From CAZSNT01 sp964607765 (GTDB lineage Bacteria > Verrucomicrobiota > Lentisphaeria > Oligosphaerales > JABHEG01): a DNA stretch of 19,264 bases. The notes under the pieces were generated by a model, which did not search any database, had not been told where the DNA came from, and was given only the letters and a program-made list of their open reading frames with translations. A program made the position numbers and the translations under genes. Positions 7,109 to 14,805 of the stretch are shown piece by piece. The stretch is from positions 1 to 19,264 of the forward strand of contig CAZSNT010000182.1 of NCBI GenBank assembly GCA_964607765.1, in the 5' to 3' direction. Positions within the stretch are counted from its first letter, which is position 1, and each line of letters opens with the position of its first letter.

Positions 7109-8758
7109 CTACCCGCGTGTCGACCAGGGATCGCTGTCGTACTCGACAATGTGCGGGAACCGGCTCTGCCTCAGGACTTGGTAGAGCTTCCTGTGATAGG
7201 CTCTGACCTGCTCACGGTAGTCGGGGTGCTCGAAGAGATTGGTTTCTTCGTGCGGGTCGTTCTGAAGGTCGATGAAACGAGGCCCGCAGTATTTCCGGTT
7301 CCTTTGCGGGTGATTCCAACGCGTGTAGATGTACTTGTAGCGGCCATCTTCCAGGCCCATGGCCCAGTAGAAGTCGTCGTAGTTCCGGATCGAGTGATCC
7401 GGGTTGCGCAGCACGTTCATGTGCTTCTCGAGCAGGTGGTAGTCGCGCCACGCCACGGGACTGCCTTCCATCAGCGGGCGGAGAGACCGGCCGTCGATGT
7501 TCGTTGGCAGGGCAATTCCGGCGTAGTCCAGAATGGTCGGCAGGAAATCCGTGTGCATGACCGGCTTGTCGACCACCTGCCCGCCGCGGATGGCGTCGGG
7601 GTACCGGATGAGACACGGCGTGTGGAACAGGCGGTTGTAGAGGTTGTTGTTGATCTTGCCCACGTTTCGATGCAGGCCCACCATGTCACCATGGTCGGAG
7701 GTGAACACGACCAGCGTGTTCTGGGTCAGGTCGTGCTCGTCGAGAACGGCAAGAACGCGGCCGATGAAGTCATCCATCATCTTGACCTGAGCGTGATAGA
7801 TGGCCATGTAGTCGACAATGCCCTGGTCGTCCACCAGCTGACCGACGCGCCAGGACAGAGAACTCCGCTGCTCGTCCGCCGCGCTCTTGCCCTCCACCAT
7901 CAGCTTCTCCATCAACGGTTTGGCGATGTCGCTGTAGTAGGGCTCCGGCACGCTCCAGGGATCGTGTGGGGGGCTCAGCGAGAGCGTGGTCATCCAGGGT
8001 GGACCGTCCTTGTGGCTCTCGATAAACCGGATCGTGTCTTCGACGATGCTGTGTTCCATAGTCTTCTCGGGCGGGACGAGCGTTTGACCGACGATCGCCC
8101 AGTTTGGGTGCCCTTTCGTGCCGAAGACCTTCTGCCAGGAGGGGGTCAGCTTCGTCGGCAGCAGCGTCTTGCCCTTGACGTAGCCGCCCTTGCCCGTCTT
8201 GGTTTTGTCGTCCCAGGGATACGTCGCCAGGATTTCCGCTTTGCGGTGCTTGATCCAGGTCGGGCAATAGGTTTCGGAGTAGTCGGGGTCGGCGGTGAAG
8301 CAGGCGCCCCAGTCCTTCTTCGGCCCGATGTGCCACTTGCCCTGATGCCCGATGGCGTACCCGGCCTCCTGCAGGTGCTGGCCGGTGATCTTGTAGCCGT
8401 CGAACGGCTTCAGCCCCTCGAACCCACGGTCGTCGTGGATGTTGTCGACGAGGCGGTGGTTGAAGGCGTAAGCGCCCGTGATCACAGTGGCGCGGGAGGG
8501 CGAACAGGATGGCCACGTGCAGAAGCAGTTGGTGAACATCACGCCTTCGCTGGCCAGGCGATCGAGGTGAGGCGTCCGGATGTGCGCGTTCCCCTCGCAG
8601 CTCAGCATGCCGAAGATCTGCTCGTCGGTCCACACAAAGAGCACGTTCGGCCCGTCCGCCGGTCGTCGACCGGCCTCCTTTGCGGCCCGGGCCCGAGGCA
8701 GCAACCCGATTCCAGCCGCACCAAGCGTCAGCTTCTGAGCAAAGTCTCTTCTGCGCAT
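7109..8758 (-). CDS. Tat-exported type I sulfatase (formylglycine-dependent, Cys type)
   Basis: A 549-residue arylsulfatase-family enzyme that would hydrolyse sulfate esters, probably on a polysaccharide. The N-terminus MRRRDF followed by a hydrophobic stretch is a Tat-like signal, common in sulfatases of this bacterial group. The metal-binding start is PNVLFVWTDEQ (D45, E46). The activation motif is CSPSR at 85-89, with C85 the residue converted to formylglycine. Other active-site marks are GKWHIG (K141, H143), SPPHDPW (H265) and TSDHGDMVG (D355, H356). The C-terminal part, with RWNHPQRN and LYDLQNDPHEETNL-like phrasing (here FIDLQNDPHEETNLFEH), is typical of the family. Length is normal and the frame is intact. 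No sulfatase-maturing enzyme is in the window, so activation must come from elsewhere. It is likely the first gene of a unit with the DUF6259 gene and diverges from the SMP-30-like gene. The sulfated substrate cannot be named. Confidence 0.95.
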   Translation of the reverse strand: MRRRDFAQKLTLGAAGIGLLPRARAAKEAGRRPADGPNVLFVWTDEQIFGMLSCEGNAHIRTPHLDRLASEGVMFTNCFCTWPSCSPSRATVITGAYAFNHRLVDNIHDDRGFEGLKPFDGYKITGQHLQEAGYAIGHQGKWHIGPKKDWGACFTADPDYSETYCPTWIKHRKAEILATYPWDDKTKTGKGGYVKGKTLLPTKLTPSWQKVFGTKGHPNWAIVGQTLVPPEKTMEHSIVEDTIRFIESHKDGPPWMTTLSLSPPHDPWSVPEPYYSDIAKPLMEKLMVEGKSAADEQRSSLSWRVGQLVDDQGIVDYMAIYHAQVKMMDDFIGRVLAVLDEHDLTQNTLVVFTSDHGDMVGLHRNVGKINNNLYNRLFHTPCLIRYPDAIRGGQVVDKPVMHTDFLPTILDYAGIALPTNIDGRSLRPLMEGSPVAWRDYHLLEKHMNVLRNPDHSIRNYDDFYWAMGLEDGRYKYIYTRWNHPQRNRKYCGPRFIDLQNDPHEETNLFEHPDYREQVRAYHRKLYQVLRQSRFPHIVEYDSDPWSTRG

Positions 8759-8942
8759 GACCTGTCCGCTCCGTTTGTGCTTGCAGGTACGATAGCCCCT
8801 GCGAAGCTGAGCACAACGCCGGTGGATTCAGTCATTGCTTCTGGGGAGGTGAAGGCCTGGATTTTCCCGGCCGACGGCAGCATCTTACGCGTGCCATCGA
8901 ATGAACATCGGCGAAGGAACGCCTTCTCAGGAGTCGTCAGGG
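8759..8942. promoter_or_regulatory. Divergent intergenic region between sulfatase and SMP-30-like gene
   Basis: This 184-bp region should hold both promoters. For the sulfatase the minus strand shows a poor sigma70-like pair: TTGTGC (8811-8816) and TATCGT (8789-8794) with a 16-base spacer. On the + side an AGGAG ribosome binding site at 8929-8933 sits 9 bases before the ATG at 8943. I see no clear operator palindrome. Confidence 0.3.
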
Positions 8943-9866
8943 ATGAGCACACAGACACTGTTTTCCGGACGTATTGGTTTGGTATCGATCAGGACCCTCT
9001 GGCTCGTGCTTCCACTGTGTGCAGTGGCGCTGCAGAACGCGGGTTGCATGTCGATGCGTGGAGCGCGCTGGGAGGCCGAACAGGTCGCCGAGCTGCCGGG
9101 GTTTGCCTGGCCGGAAGCGTTGCGGCCCGACCCTGAGCGCGACATCGTGTATGTGGCCAACATCCAAACGACGTCGCAGGGCGGCTGGGAAGAGGATGGG
9201 AAGGGTTTCGTCTCAACGATCACCGCGGACGGCGAGCTGAGCACGCGCCGCTGGCTGGACAGTTCGTCGGCCACGCCGCTGCATTCGCCCAAAGGCATGT
9301 GCGTGTTGAACGGCAAGCTCTACATCGCGGATATGCATCGACTCCTCGTGTGTTCCGCCGGCGGCCCCGGCGCTGTCACGGTCATCGAGCCGGAAGGCGC
9401 CGCGTGGCTGAATGATGTCACCACGGACGGCACGGACCTGTTCGTGTCCGACACCAAGCGCGGCGTGGCCCTCCGGCTTCGTGCCGACGGGACGCAATCA
9501 CAGATCAAAGCTCCGCCATGGATCAACGGCATCACCTGGCATGACGGCCGGCTCTACTGCGTGAGCATGAAAGAGCACGAGATCTACGAGCTCGATCCAG
9601 GCGGCGCGGTCGAGCCCGTGCCTTTCGGGCTGGCCGAGCACTTCGAGGGGCTCGACGGCATCGAGATCCTGCCCGACGGCACGTTCCTGGTCTCGGATCT
9701 GCGCGGGAACAAGGTGTGCACCGTCTCGCGCGACCGACAGCGGGTCCGCAAGCTGATTGACGTCGAATGGCCGGCCGACATTGCGCTCGACACCGCACGC
9801 GCCCTGCTGTACGTGCCGTCGCTCAAGCCCAACAAGGTCGTGGTCTACCGCTTGCGGAAACGCTGA
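8943..9866 (+). CDS. SMP-30/gluconolactonase-like beta-propeller protein, putative lipoprotein
   Basis: The ATG at 8943 is chosen over the one at 8901 because it has an AGGAG site at the right distance. It gives 307 residues. The N-terminus has a basic region (GRIGLVSIRT) then a hydrophobic core LWLVLPLCAVAL and QNAGC. The cysteine suggests a lipoprotein, though the -3 residue is Asn, so the lipobox is imperfect. The rest has repeated propeller blades: ALRPDPERDIVYVANI, SPKGMCVLNGKLYIADM, WLNDVTTDGTDLFVSDTKRG, INGITWHDGRLYCVSM, GLDGIEILPDGTFLVSD and WPADIALDTARALLYVPSL. This is the SMP-30/gluconolactonase/NHL pattern. Members hydrolyse sugar lactones, but many exported relatives have no shown activity; the metal ligands cannot be confirmed by eye. 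It is the only gene of the cluster's middle on the + strand and converges on the beta-helix gene with only 26 bp between stops. Confidence 0.8.
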   Translation: MSTQTLFSGRIGLVSIRTLWLVLPLCAVALQNAGCMSMRGARWEAEQVAELPGFAWPEALRPDPERDIVYVANIQTTSQGGWEEDGKGFVSTITADGELSTRRWLDSSSATPLHSPKGMCVLNGKLYIADMHRLLVCSAGGPGAVTVIEPEGAAWLNDVTTDGTDLFVSDTKRGVALRLRADGTQSQIKAPPWINGITWHDGRLYCVSMKEHEIYELDPGGAVEPVPFGLAEHFEGLDGIEILPDGTFLVSDLRGNKVCTVSRDRQRVRKLIDVEWPADIALDTARALLYVPSLKPNKVVVYRLRKR

Positions 9867-9892
9867 GCGAGCAGGGAGGAGTTGGGTGACGT

Positions 9893-12658
9893 CTATCTGG
9901 CCAACTCGATGAATCCGGCGCGATCGACGTTGTACGAATTACCGCGCGTGCCTTCCCACATCAGCCACAGGTTGTCGCGCGTTTTCCGGACGGCCAGACT
10001 GAAGGCGAGGCGCGTGTCCTCGGCCGGATCGACGTCGATCATTGCGAGGGGGATTGCGAACTCCGCAACCCAACTGTCTTTGGCCGGCCGCGTCGCTTTG
10101 AAGACGATCCCCGCCGGCTCCATGGCGCCGGGATCATCGTCGCCGTTCGGCGTGGTGCCGTACCGCAGGTAGCCGTTGCCGAACCCGCGCAGCACATGAA
10201 TCGGCAAGTCCTTCGCACCTTTGCGCGCGACTCGAAGGCTGACCTCGACGGCGTCATCTCCGCCCCAGGCATTCCCGTCGAATGTTGTGGCTGGATCGAT
10301 GGCGTTCTCGACTGCGATGTAGAGTGCCGTGTGGTCGTAGGCAAGCCATGCCTTGCTGGTGCGCTTGGCTGGCGCGCCGCCGTAGTCCATGGCCAGGGGC
10401 ATGGCTTTGGCAGGATCAGTCCCAAACCACTCGTCCGATGAGACTGTTCCATCGACAGTGATAGGGGTGGCCGCCTTCCGGACCTTGAACACGGGGGCGG
10501 GGCCTCTGCGCGGTTTCATTGTGGTGCTGGTGCGTTTGGCGAGCGGCGGCAGGGGCTTGGGCGGCGCGTAAGGCCAGGTTTCGCGCACGGGATTCGGCCG
10601 CAATTCGCTGGCGATCAGTCCCATGCGCTCGAACGGCACAGGCTTGAAGCCGGGCAGCTTCGCGAAGACTGCGGAGTCCGCACGCAGCCTGAAGTCGCCT
10701 TTGGCCGGATCGACGAAGCCCGGGTCTCCATCCGTGATCAGGTTTTCGGTCTCGCTGACCTGCCAGTTGCCGCTGCTCACATCGGCTCCCATCACGATCA
10801 GGTTACGCACGGCGACACTGACGCGTTTGTCCTCCTTTTTCGGTTCCATGAAACCGACCAGGGCCGGGTAGTGTGTGGTGTAGGGCGGCCGGGTGATGTC
10901 CACCTCTTTGAGCAGCCGCTCCTGCCACAGCGCTCCGTCAATCATGCCTTTCCAGCGCTTGTGATTCCACGGCGCCGAGCCGAGTGCACGTTTGCACTCG
11001 ATGAAGATGTTGTTCTCGGCGAGGATGTCGTGTCCGCCGTGCGAGAAGACCGTGCCGAATCGGCCTTTGCCGGGATCGCCGCAGCGGAAGAACACGTTGC
11101 CCAGGACGGTTTCGCCACCATCTCCGTCATCGAAGTAGACAGCCGCGTTGCCGTGGCCCATCGGGCCGCCGATGTTGTGCCAGAAGTTGTAGCGCACGAT
11201 GTTGCCGCGACAGGACGGGTTGCGCCCTTTGTAGAATGCGCCGCAGTCGTCGGTCTCGGTGCAGACGTGGTGTACGACGTTGTACTCGAACACGTGGTCG
11301 TTGCCGCTGACCCCGATGCCTTGATGCGGGGCGTCATGAATGAGGTTGTGCGCGCCGCGATTTCCCACCCCGGCCAGCATCAGGCCGTTCGCGTAGGTCA
11401 TTTGGTGGCAACTGAACCGGTGGATGTGGTTGTTAACGGCCTCGTGCCCGGCCGGGGTGAGGGGCTTGCGGCTGCCGCCCGAGAGCCTGAGTCCGCCCGT
11501 GCCCGTGTCGTGGATGTCACAGGCCTCAACGCGATGCCGTGTGCCACCTTCCACGACAATGCCCTGCTTGCGGATGTTGCGGACCACGCAAGCGAGGATG
11601 CTGTTCGTTGTGCCCCCCCTGACCACGATTCCGTCGCCCTTTGCCGCCTCGACGGTCAACCCGCGCAAGGTCACGTGCGAGGCATCGGTCACAGCGATGA
11701 CCGGTGCTTCCAGCAGCGACAGCGTCACGCGCGCGTTGGCCAACGAGCAGGGCGGCCACAGATAGAGGCGGTTGGCCTGGGGGTCCACGTAGTACTCGCC
11801 AGGGCCATCCAGTTCCTCGAGCAGGTTGATTGCGCGATAGCGGCGCGGGGACGGGTTGCCTTGCCGCACGCTGTAGTGAGCCGGCTTCATGAAGGTGATT
11901 TGCCGTGTTTTGGTGTCGATTGAGCGGACCTGCAGGACTTCCTCGTACCAGTCGAAGCACCAGTAGCCCAGGAGCCAGACACCGCGCTTTGCGTCCCAGC
12001 GTTCGGGGCGGTTGCCGTCGTATTCAATCACACCGGGACGGTTCGACTTGTCCCCTTTGCGGGGGCACGAACCGGCGTCGATGATTTTGGCGACGGTCGC
12101 CCAGCCATCGGTCGGCCACTGGGCCAGGCGCATTCGCCGGTCGTTGACGAAGAGCTCGGGGGCAGGGAACGGGCCGCGGAATTTCGGGGGGCAAGCCGGC
12201 GGCGTGGGAACGCCCAACGCGCCGAGATCGACCATCAGCACATTCCCGGCAGCCGCTGAGTCCATGACCCGCAGAACAGCCGGATCCGTCACGGGCTGGA
12301 ACGCCTCCGAGGGCAGCATACGGCCGCCCATGATACGCACTTCCGCGTCGGGGGCAGCGCGATAGATGACCGGCGCGTCCGCTGTTCCGGAGTCCGCGTC
12401 TGTCAGTTCGAATGCCACGGCTCGTTCATACGTGCCGGCCTGCATCGTGACCTCGACGCCGCCCGCCGGCAACGGGCCTTTGGTTTTGAGTGCGCGGATG
12501 GCGTCCCGGGCACGTTCCAGCGTCGCGAACGGCGCGTCTGCTGATCCTGGGCTGGTGTCCCTGCCTTCTGTCGTCACGTAGAAACGGACGGCGGGTGCCG
12601 CCGCCGCTGCGGCCATCGTGAGGGATGCGGCGATACAGGTCATGTGAATCCTCGACAT
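9893..12658 (-). CDS. Right-handed beta-helix, GH141-like protein with C-terminal CBM9-like domain
   Basis: A 921-residue exported protein with a short Sec-type signal (MTCIAASLTMAAAAAAPAV). Residues about 26 to 130 carry the usual opening of GH141-like and related beta-helix proteins: FYVTTEGRDTSPGSADAPF, TLERARDAIRALK and DSGTADAPVIYRAAP. Residues about 322 to 566 are stacked beta-helix coils with repeated short strands (HVTLRGLTVEAAKGDGIVV, NIRKQGIVVEGG). Conserved-looking acidic segments are ETDDCGAFYKGRN and VYFDDGDGGETVLGN. Residues about 722 to 921 are a CBM9-like domain (ATPITVDGTVSSDEWFG, AWLAYDHTALYIAVEN, ending in NVDRAGFIEL). GH141 includes an alpha-L-fucosidase acting on rhamnogalacturonan-II and xylanases, so this is a plausible fucose- or xylan-directed enzyme; related polysaccharide lyases cannot be excluded. 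The ATG at 12658 has GAGGA 9 bases upstream. It lies 174 bp behind the broken GH78 gene. Confidence 0.82.
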   Translation of the reverse strand: MSRIHMTCIAASLTMAAAAAAPAVRFYVTTEGRDTSPGSADAPFATLERARDAIRALKTKGPLPAGGVEVTMQAGTYERAVAFELTDADSGTADAPVIYRAAPDAEVRIMGGRMLPSEAFQPVTDPAVLRVMDSAAAGNVLMVDLGALGVPTPPACPPKFRGPFPAPELFVNDRRMRLAQWPTDGWATVAKIIDAGSCPRKGDKSNRPGVIEYDGNRPERWDAKRGVWLLGYWCFDWYEEVLQVRSIDTKTRQITFMKPAHYSVRQGNPSPRRYRAINLLEELDGPGEYYVDPQANRLYLWPPCSLANARVTLSLLEAPVIAVTDASHVTLRGLTVEAAKGDGIVVRGGTTNSILACVVRNIRKQGIVVEGGTRHRVEACDIHDTGTGGLRLSGGSRKPLTPAGHEAVNNHIHRFSCHQMTYANGLMLAGVGNRGAHNLIHDAPHQGIGVSGNDHVFEYNVVHHVCTETDDCGAFYKGRNPSCRGNIVRYNFWHNIGGPMGHGNAAVYFDDGDGGETVLGNVFFRCGDPGKGRFGTVFSHGGHDILAENNIFIECKRALGSAPWNHKRWKGMIDGALWQERLLKEVDITRPPYTTHYPALVGFMEPKKEDKRVSVAVRNLIVMGADVSSGNWQVSETENLITDGDPGFVDPAKGDFRLRADSAVFAKLPGFKPVPFERMGLIASELRPNPVRETWPYAPPKPLPPLAKRTSTTMKPRRGPAPVFKVRKAATPITVDGTVSSDEWFGTDPAKAMPLAMDYGGAPAKRTSKAWLAYDHTALYIAVENAIDPATTFDGNAWGGDDAVEVSLRVARKGAKDLPIHVLRGFGNGYLRYGTTPNGDDDPGAMEPAGIVFKATRPAKDSWVAEFAIPLAMIDVDPAEDTRLAFSLAVRKTRDNLWLMWEGTRGNSYNVDRAGFIELAR

Positions 12659-12832
12659 CTGGTGTAGTCCTCGGCTTTCCCGGCGTCTGTGCTCTGCTTC
12701 CTATGGCCGACATCGTAACCGGTCAACTTGTCCTGCGCCAGCCCCTGGTCCCCGCGCGGGTGCATATCAGTTGCGTAGGGAAGCGCGTCGGTTCCTCTGC
12801 CACCCAGCTCCGGCGCGCCGCCGGCAACAGCA
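12659..12832. other. Intergenic region between GH78 remnant and beta-helix gene
   Basis: A 174-bp gap with no supported gene. It contains a GC hairpin next to the GH78 remnant's stop codon (listed separately) and the GAGGA ribosome binding site (12668-12672) of the beta-helix gene. Confidence 0.4.
12810..12824 (-). terminator. Possible GC hairpin after the GH78 remnant
   Basis: On the minus strand the sequence reads CCGGCG-GCG-CGCCGG, a 6-bp stem with a 3-base loop, 8 bases beyond the stop codon. It has no T-run, so termination is uncertain. Confidence 0.25.
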
Positions 12833-14205
12833 CTATTCCGCGGGCGCCGTGACCTCACCGCTCGGTGAGATCCGAATCGACGAGCGTCCAGCCGGCAGTG
12901 AGTGCCCCGTTCGCGTCGAACCGTCGGCAAGGGCCACGCCAGGCAGGCCGTGCGGTAACACAAAGGTGGCTTTCACGCCTTCCGGGATTTGCAGCTCGAA
13001 CAGATACCCCCCCTGGCCGTCCTTCCCCCAAGCAGATCGCACCGTGCCAACCGGAGTTTCGACGGCAGTGGATGCGTTCTGCAGCCCCGCAGGAATGTGA
13101 GGCGCAACAGTGATCTCCCGGAAGCCCGGTGCGGCAGGCCGGATTCCGGCCAGGTACTGGTAGAGCCAGGCGTCGATGCTGCCGAACATGTGGTGCTCGT
13201 CGGGGACCAGGCCAAAGGCGAGAGGCAAGATGTTGGATGTCTGGCGGTATTCGGTTTCCGTGCCGGTTTCGTATCCGTCCTTGGCCGGGTTCAGGAATCG
13301 CTTGTTGAACGCCTCGCGGATCTCGGCCTTCAGCGCCCGGCAGCGATCCCGGCACGGTTCGTCGCCCATCAGGCCAGCGCAGTTCTCGAGGATCTCGTTG
13401 AGCCGGTAGTACCAGGCGGTGGAACTGATGGCCGGTCCCTCGCTCGGCGGCCCGCCCGGCGGCAGCCAGTCGCCTAACCCGACCTCGACAATGCGCTCGT
13501 TCGCTACACTGCCGAGATAGGTCAGGTACTGTTGCATGGCGCCGTAGTTCTCCCGCACGACCTTGAGATCACCGGTGAACAGATAGGTCTCCCACGTCAT
13601 CACGAAGAGGGCGGCGTCCCAGGCCGGCACGGCACCGAGCACCGCGTGCCACTTGGCGTTCGGGTTGCCCGTCAGGCCCCAGCCGGAGGTGGGCACAATG
13701 GGCGCGACTTCGCCGCTTGGCAGTTGCGAATCCCGCAGATCGGTGACGAACTTGCCGTAGAACCGCTCGATCCCGAAGTTGTAAAGGCCCATGGTGGTGG
13801 TCAACTGCGCGTCACCGGTCCAGCCGTTCTTCTCATAGGTGGGCGTGTCGGTGACGGTGTGGTGCGCGTTGTTCAGAAGCGCCCGTCTGCTGGCGTGATG
13901 GATCGTGTTGACCAGAGCATTGGCGCAGCGGAAGCTGCCCCGTGATTCCAGGTCACGATGCAGATCCAGCGCCGTAACCTGACCGGCAGTGAACTCGCCC
14001 GTGAACCCCGTGATCTCCACGTACCGGAACCCCTTGTAGGAGAAGCGTGCCTGCCAGACTTCCTCACCATCGCCACGGCAGATGTAGTCATCCTCCTGGA
14101 AATACTCGCCGGAGATGTGACGGTTGTGCTCCTTGGATTCGCTCTGCACATCCCCGTACCCTTCGGTGTAGGTCACGTGAATGCGGGTGCCGGCCGGTCC
14201 GGATC
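12833..14205 (-). pseudogene. C-terminal half of a GH78 alpha-L-rhamnosidase, truncated and internally deleted
   Basis: The frame reads SGPAGTRIHVTYTEGYGDVQ and then continues to the stop at 12833, after a TGA in the same frame near 14206. The GTG at 14176 has no ribosome binding site, so independent translation is doubtful. Retained parts are the last strands of the pre-catalytic beta-sandwich (EEVWQARFSYKGFRYVEITG), the six-hairpin catalytic domain and the C-terminal domain. The GH78 motif is present as DTPTYEKNGWTGDAQ (D110, E115, W119, D122 counted from the GTG). But GLVPDE (to residue 327, near base 13198) runs directly into HHMFGSIDAWLYQYLAGIRP, which in relatives comes some 80-100 residues later, after the catalytic-base Glu in a TxWExW segment. 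That segment is missing, in frame. The N-terminal several hundred residues of a normal GH78 are also missing. Once it would have released terminal alpha-L-rhamnose; now it is probably inactive. An assembly error is the main alternative. Confidence 0.85.
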
Positions 14206-14652
14206 ATCCTGCTCCCACGGCGTGGTGAGGTAGGTGTAGACGCCGTGCCTGGCGCCGCGGCGGATGAAGTCTATGACATTGGCCATGTAGGTCTCGTTGA
14301 GCGTGGCGCTGCCGTCGGTGGCGACGACCTGCTTGCGCAGGAAGACCCGCACCACGTTGTAGCCCGCCGCGCGCATCTCCCGGAACATGTCCTCGGTGTA
14401 ATTCTCATCGTAGAGCTATGTAAACGTCTTGTCGCCCGGGCACTTGACGAACCGGCAGTGGTTTGTGCCACGCCACAGCACGGACTCGCCGGTAACCGTG
14501 TTGAAGAACTCGCCCCGGCCGGCCTTGTCCTGGCGAACGCACAGCCGCGGTAGCGCCCCTGCCACGGGGCAGGTTCGTGGGGAACGACACCCGGCCATGG
14601 CCAACGCCACGGCAGCCAATCCAATCGCTCTCAGCAACGCAAAACGGGACAT
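14206..14652 (-). pseudogene. N-terminal fragment of a GH5-like lipoprotein glycosidase, with an in-frame TAG, fused out of frame to GH78
   Basis: The ATG at 14650-14652 has AAAGGAG 9 bases upstream and starts MSRFALLRAIGLAAVALAMAGC, a lipoprotein signal with the cysteine after LAMAG. An ATG 24 bases further upstream is less well placed. After the signal come GRGEFFNTVTGESVLWRGTN and FVKCPGDKTFT, the usual opening of clan GH-A TIM barrels of GH5-like proteins. The frame meets TAG at 14416-14418, yet continues in the same frame as LYDENYTEDMFREMRAAGYN, VVRVFLRKQVV and IDFIRRGARHGVYTYLTTPW, which is clearly the next part of the same barrel. Recognisable sequence stops near 14206, where the GH78 sequence begins in another frame; this frame then ends at a TGA at 14173. 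No catalytic Glu is reached, so the fragment cannot be an active enzyme. It lies 153 bp behind the 1447-residue GH-A gene on the same strand. Confidence 0.82.
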
Positions 14653-14661
14653 CTCGGCCAG

Positions 14662-14668
14662 CTCCTTT
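14662..14668 (-). promoter_or_regulatory. Ribosome binding site of the broken GH5-like gene
   Basis: The minus strand reads AAAGGAG, 9 bases before the ATG at 14652. It favours this start over the ATG at 14676. Confidence 0.6.
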
Positions 14669-14805
14669 CCAGTCATGTTCCTGCTCGGGCCGCCAAGACA
14701 ACGTGGGAGGCGCAGCGCTTGCCGCGCCGAAGCCGGGCGAAGGCGGGTGTGCGACGATTCTCCTCTGAGTTTGTACTTTGCATGGACCTGTTTCCCCGGC
14801 CCCCG

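Noticed and set aside
8901..8942. Earlier ATG for the SMP-30-like gene
   Set aside because: No ribosome binding site precedes it, while AGGAG lies at the right distance before the ATG at 8943.
6437..9136. 899-codon open frame on the + strand antisense to the sulfatase and the DUF6259 5' end
   Set aside because: It overlies genes with clear family motifs (CSPSR, DHG), has no recognisable domain or signal, and long antisense frames are expected in GC-rich genes.
12833..14176. GH78 frame read as a complete gene starting at the GTG at 14176
   Set aside because: There is no ribosome binding site and homology continues upstream of the GTG to about 14205, so this is a fragment rather than a designed short protein.
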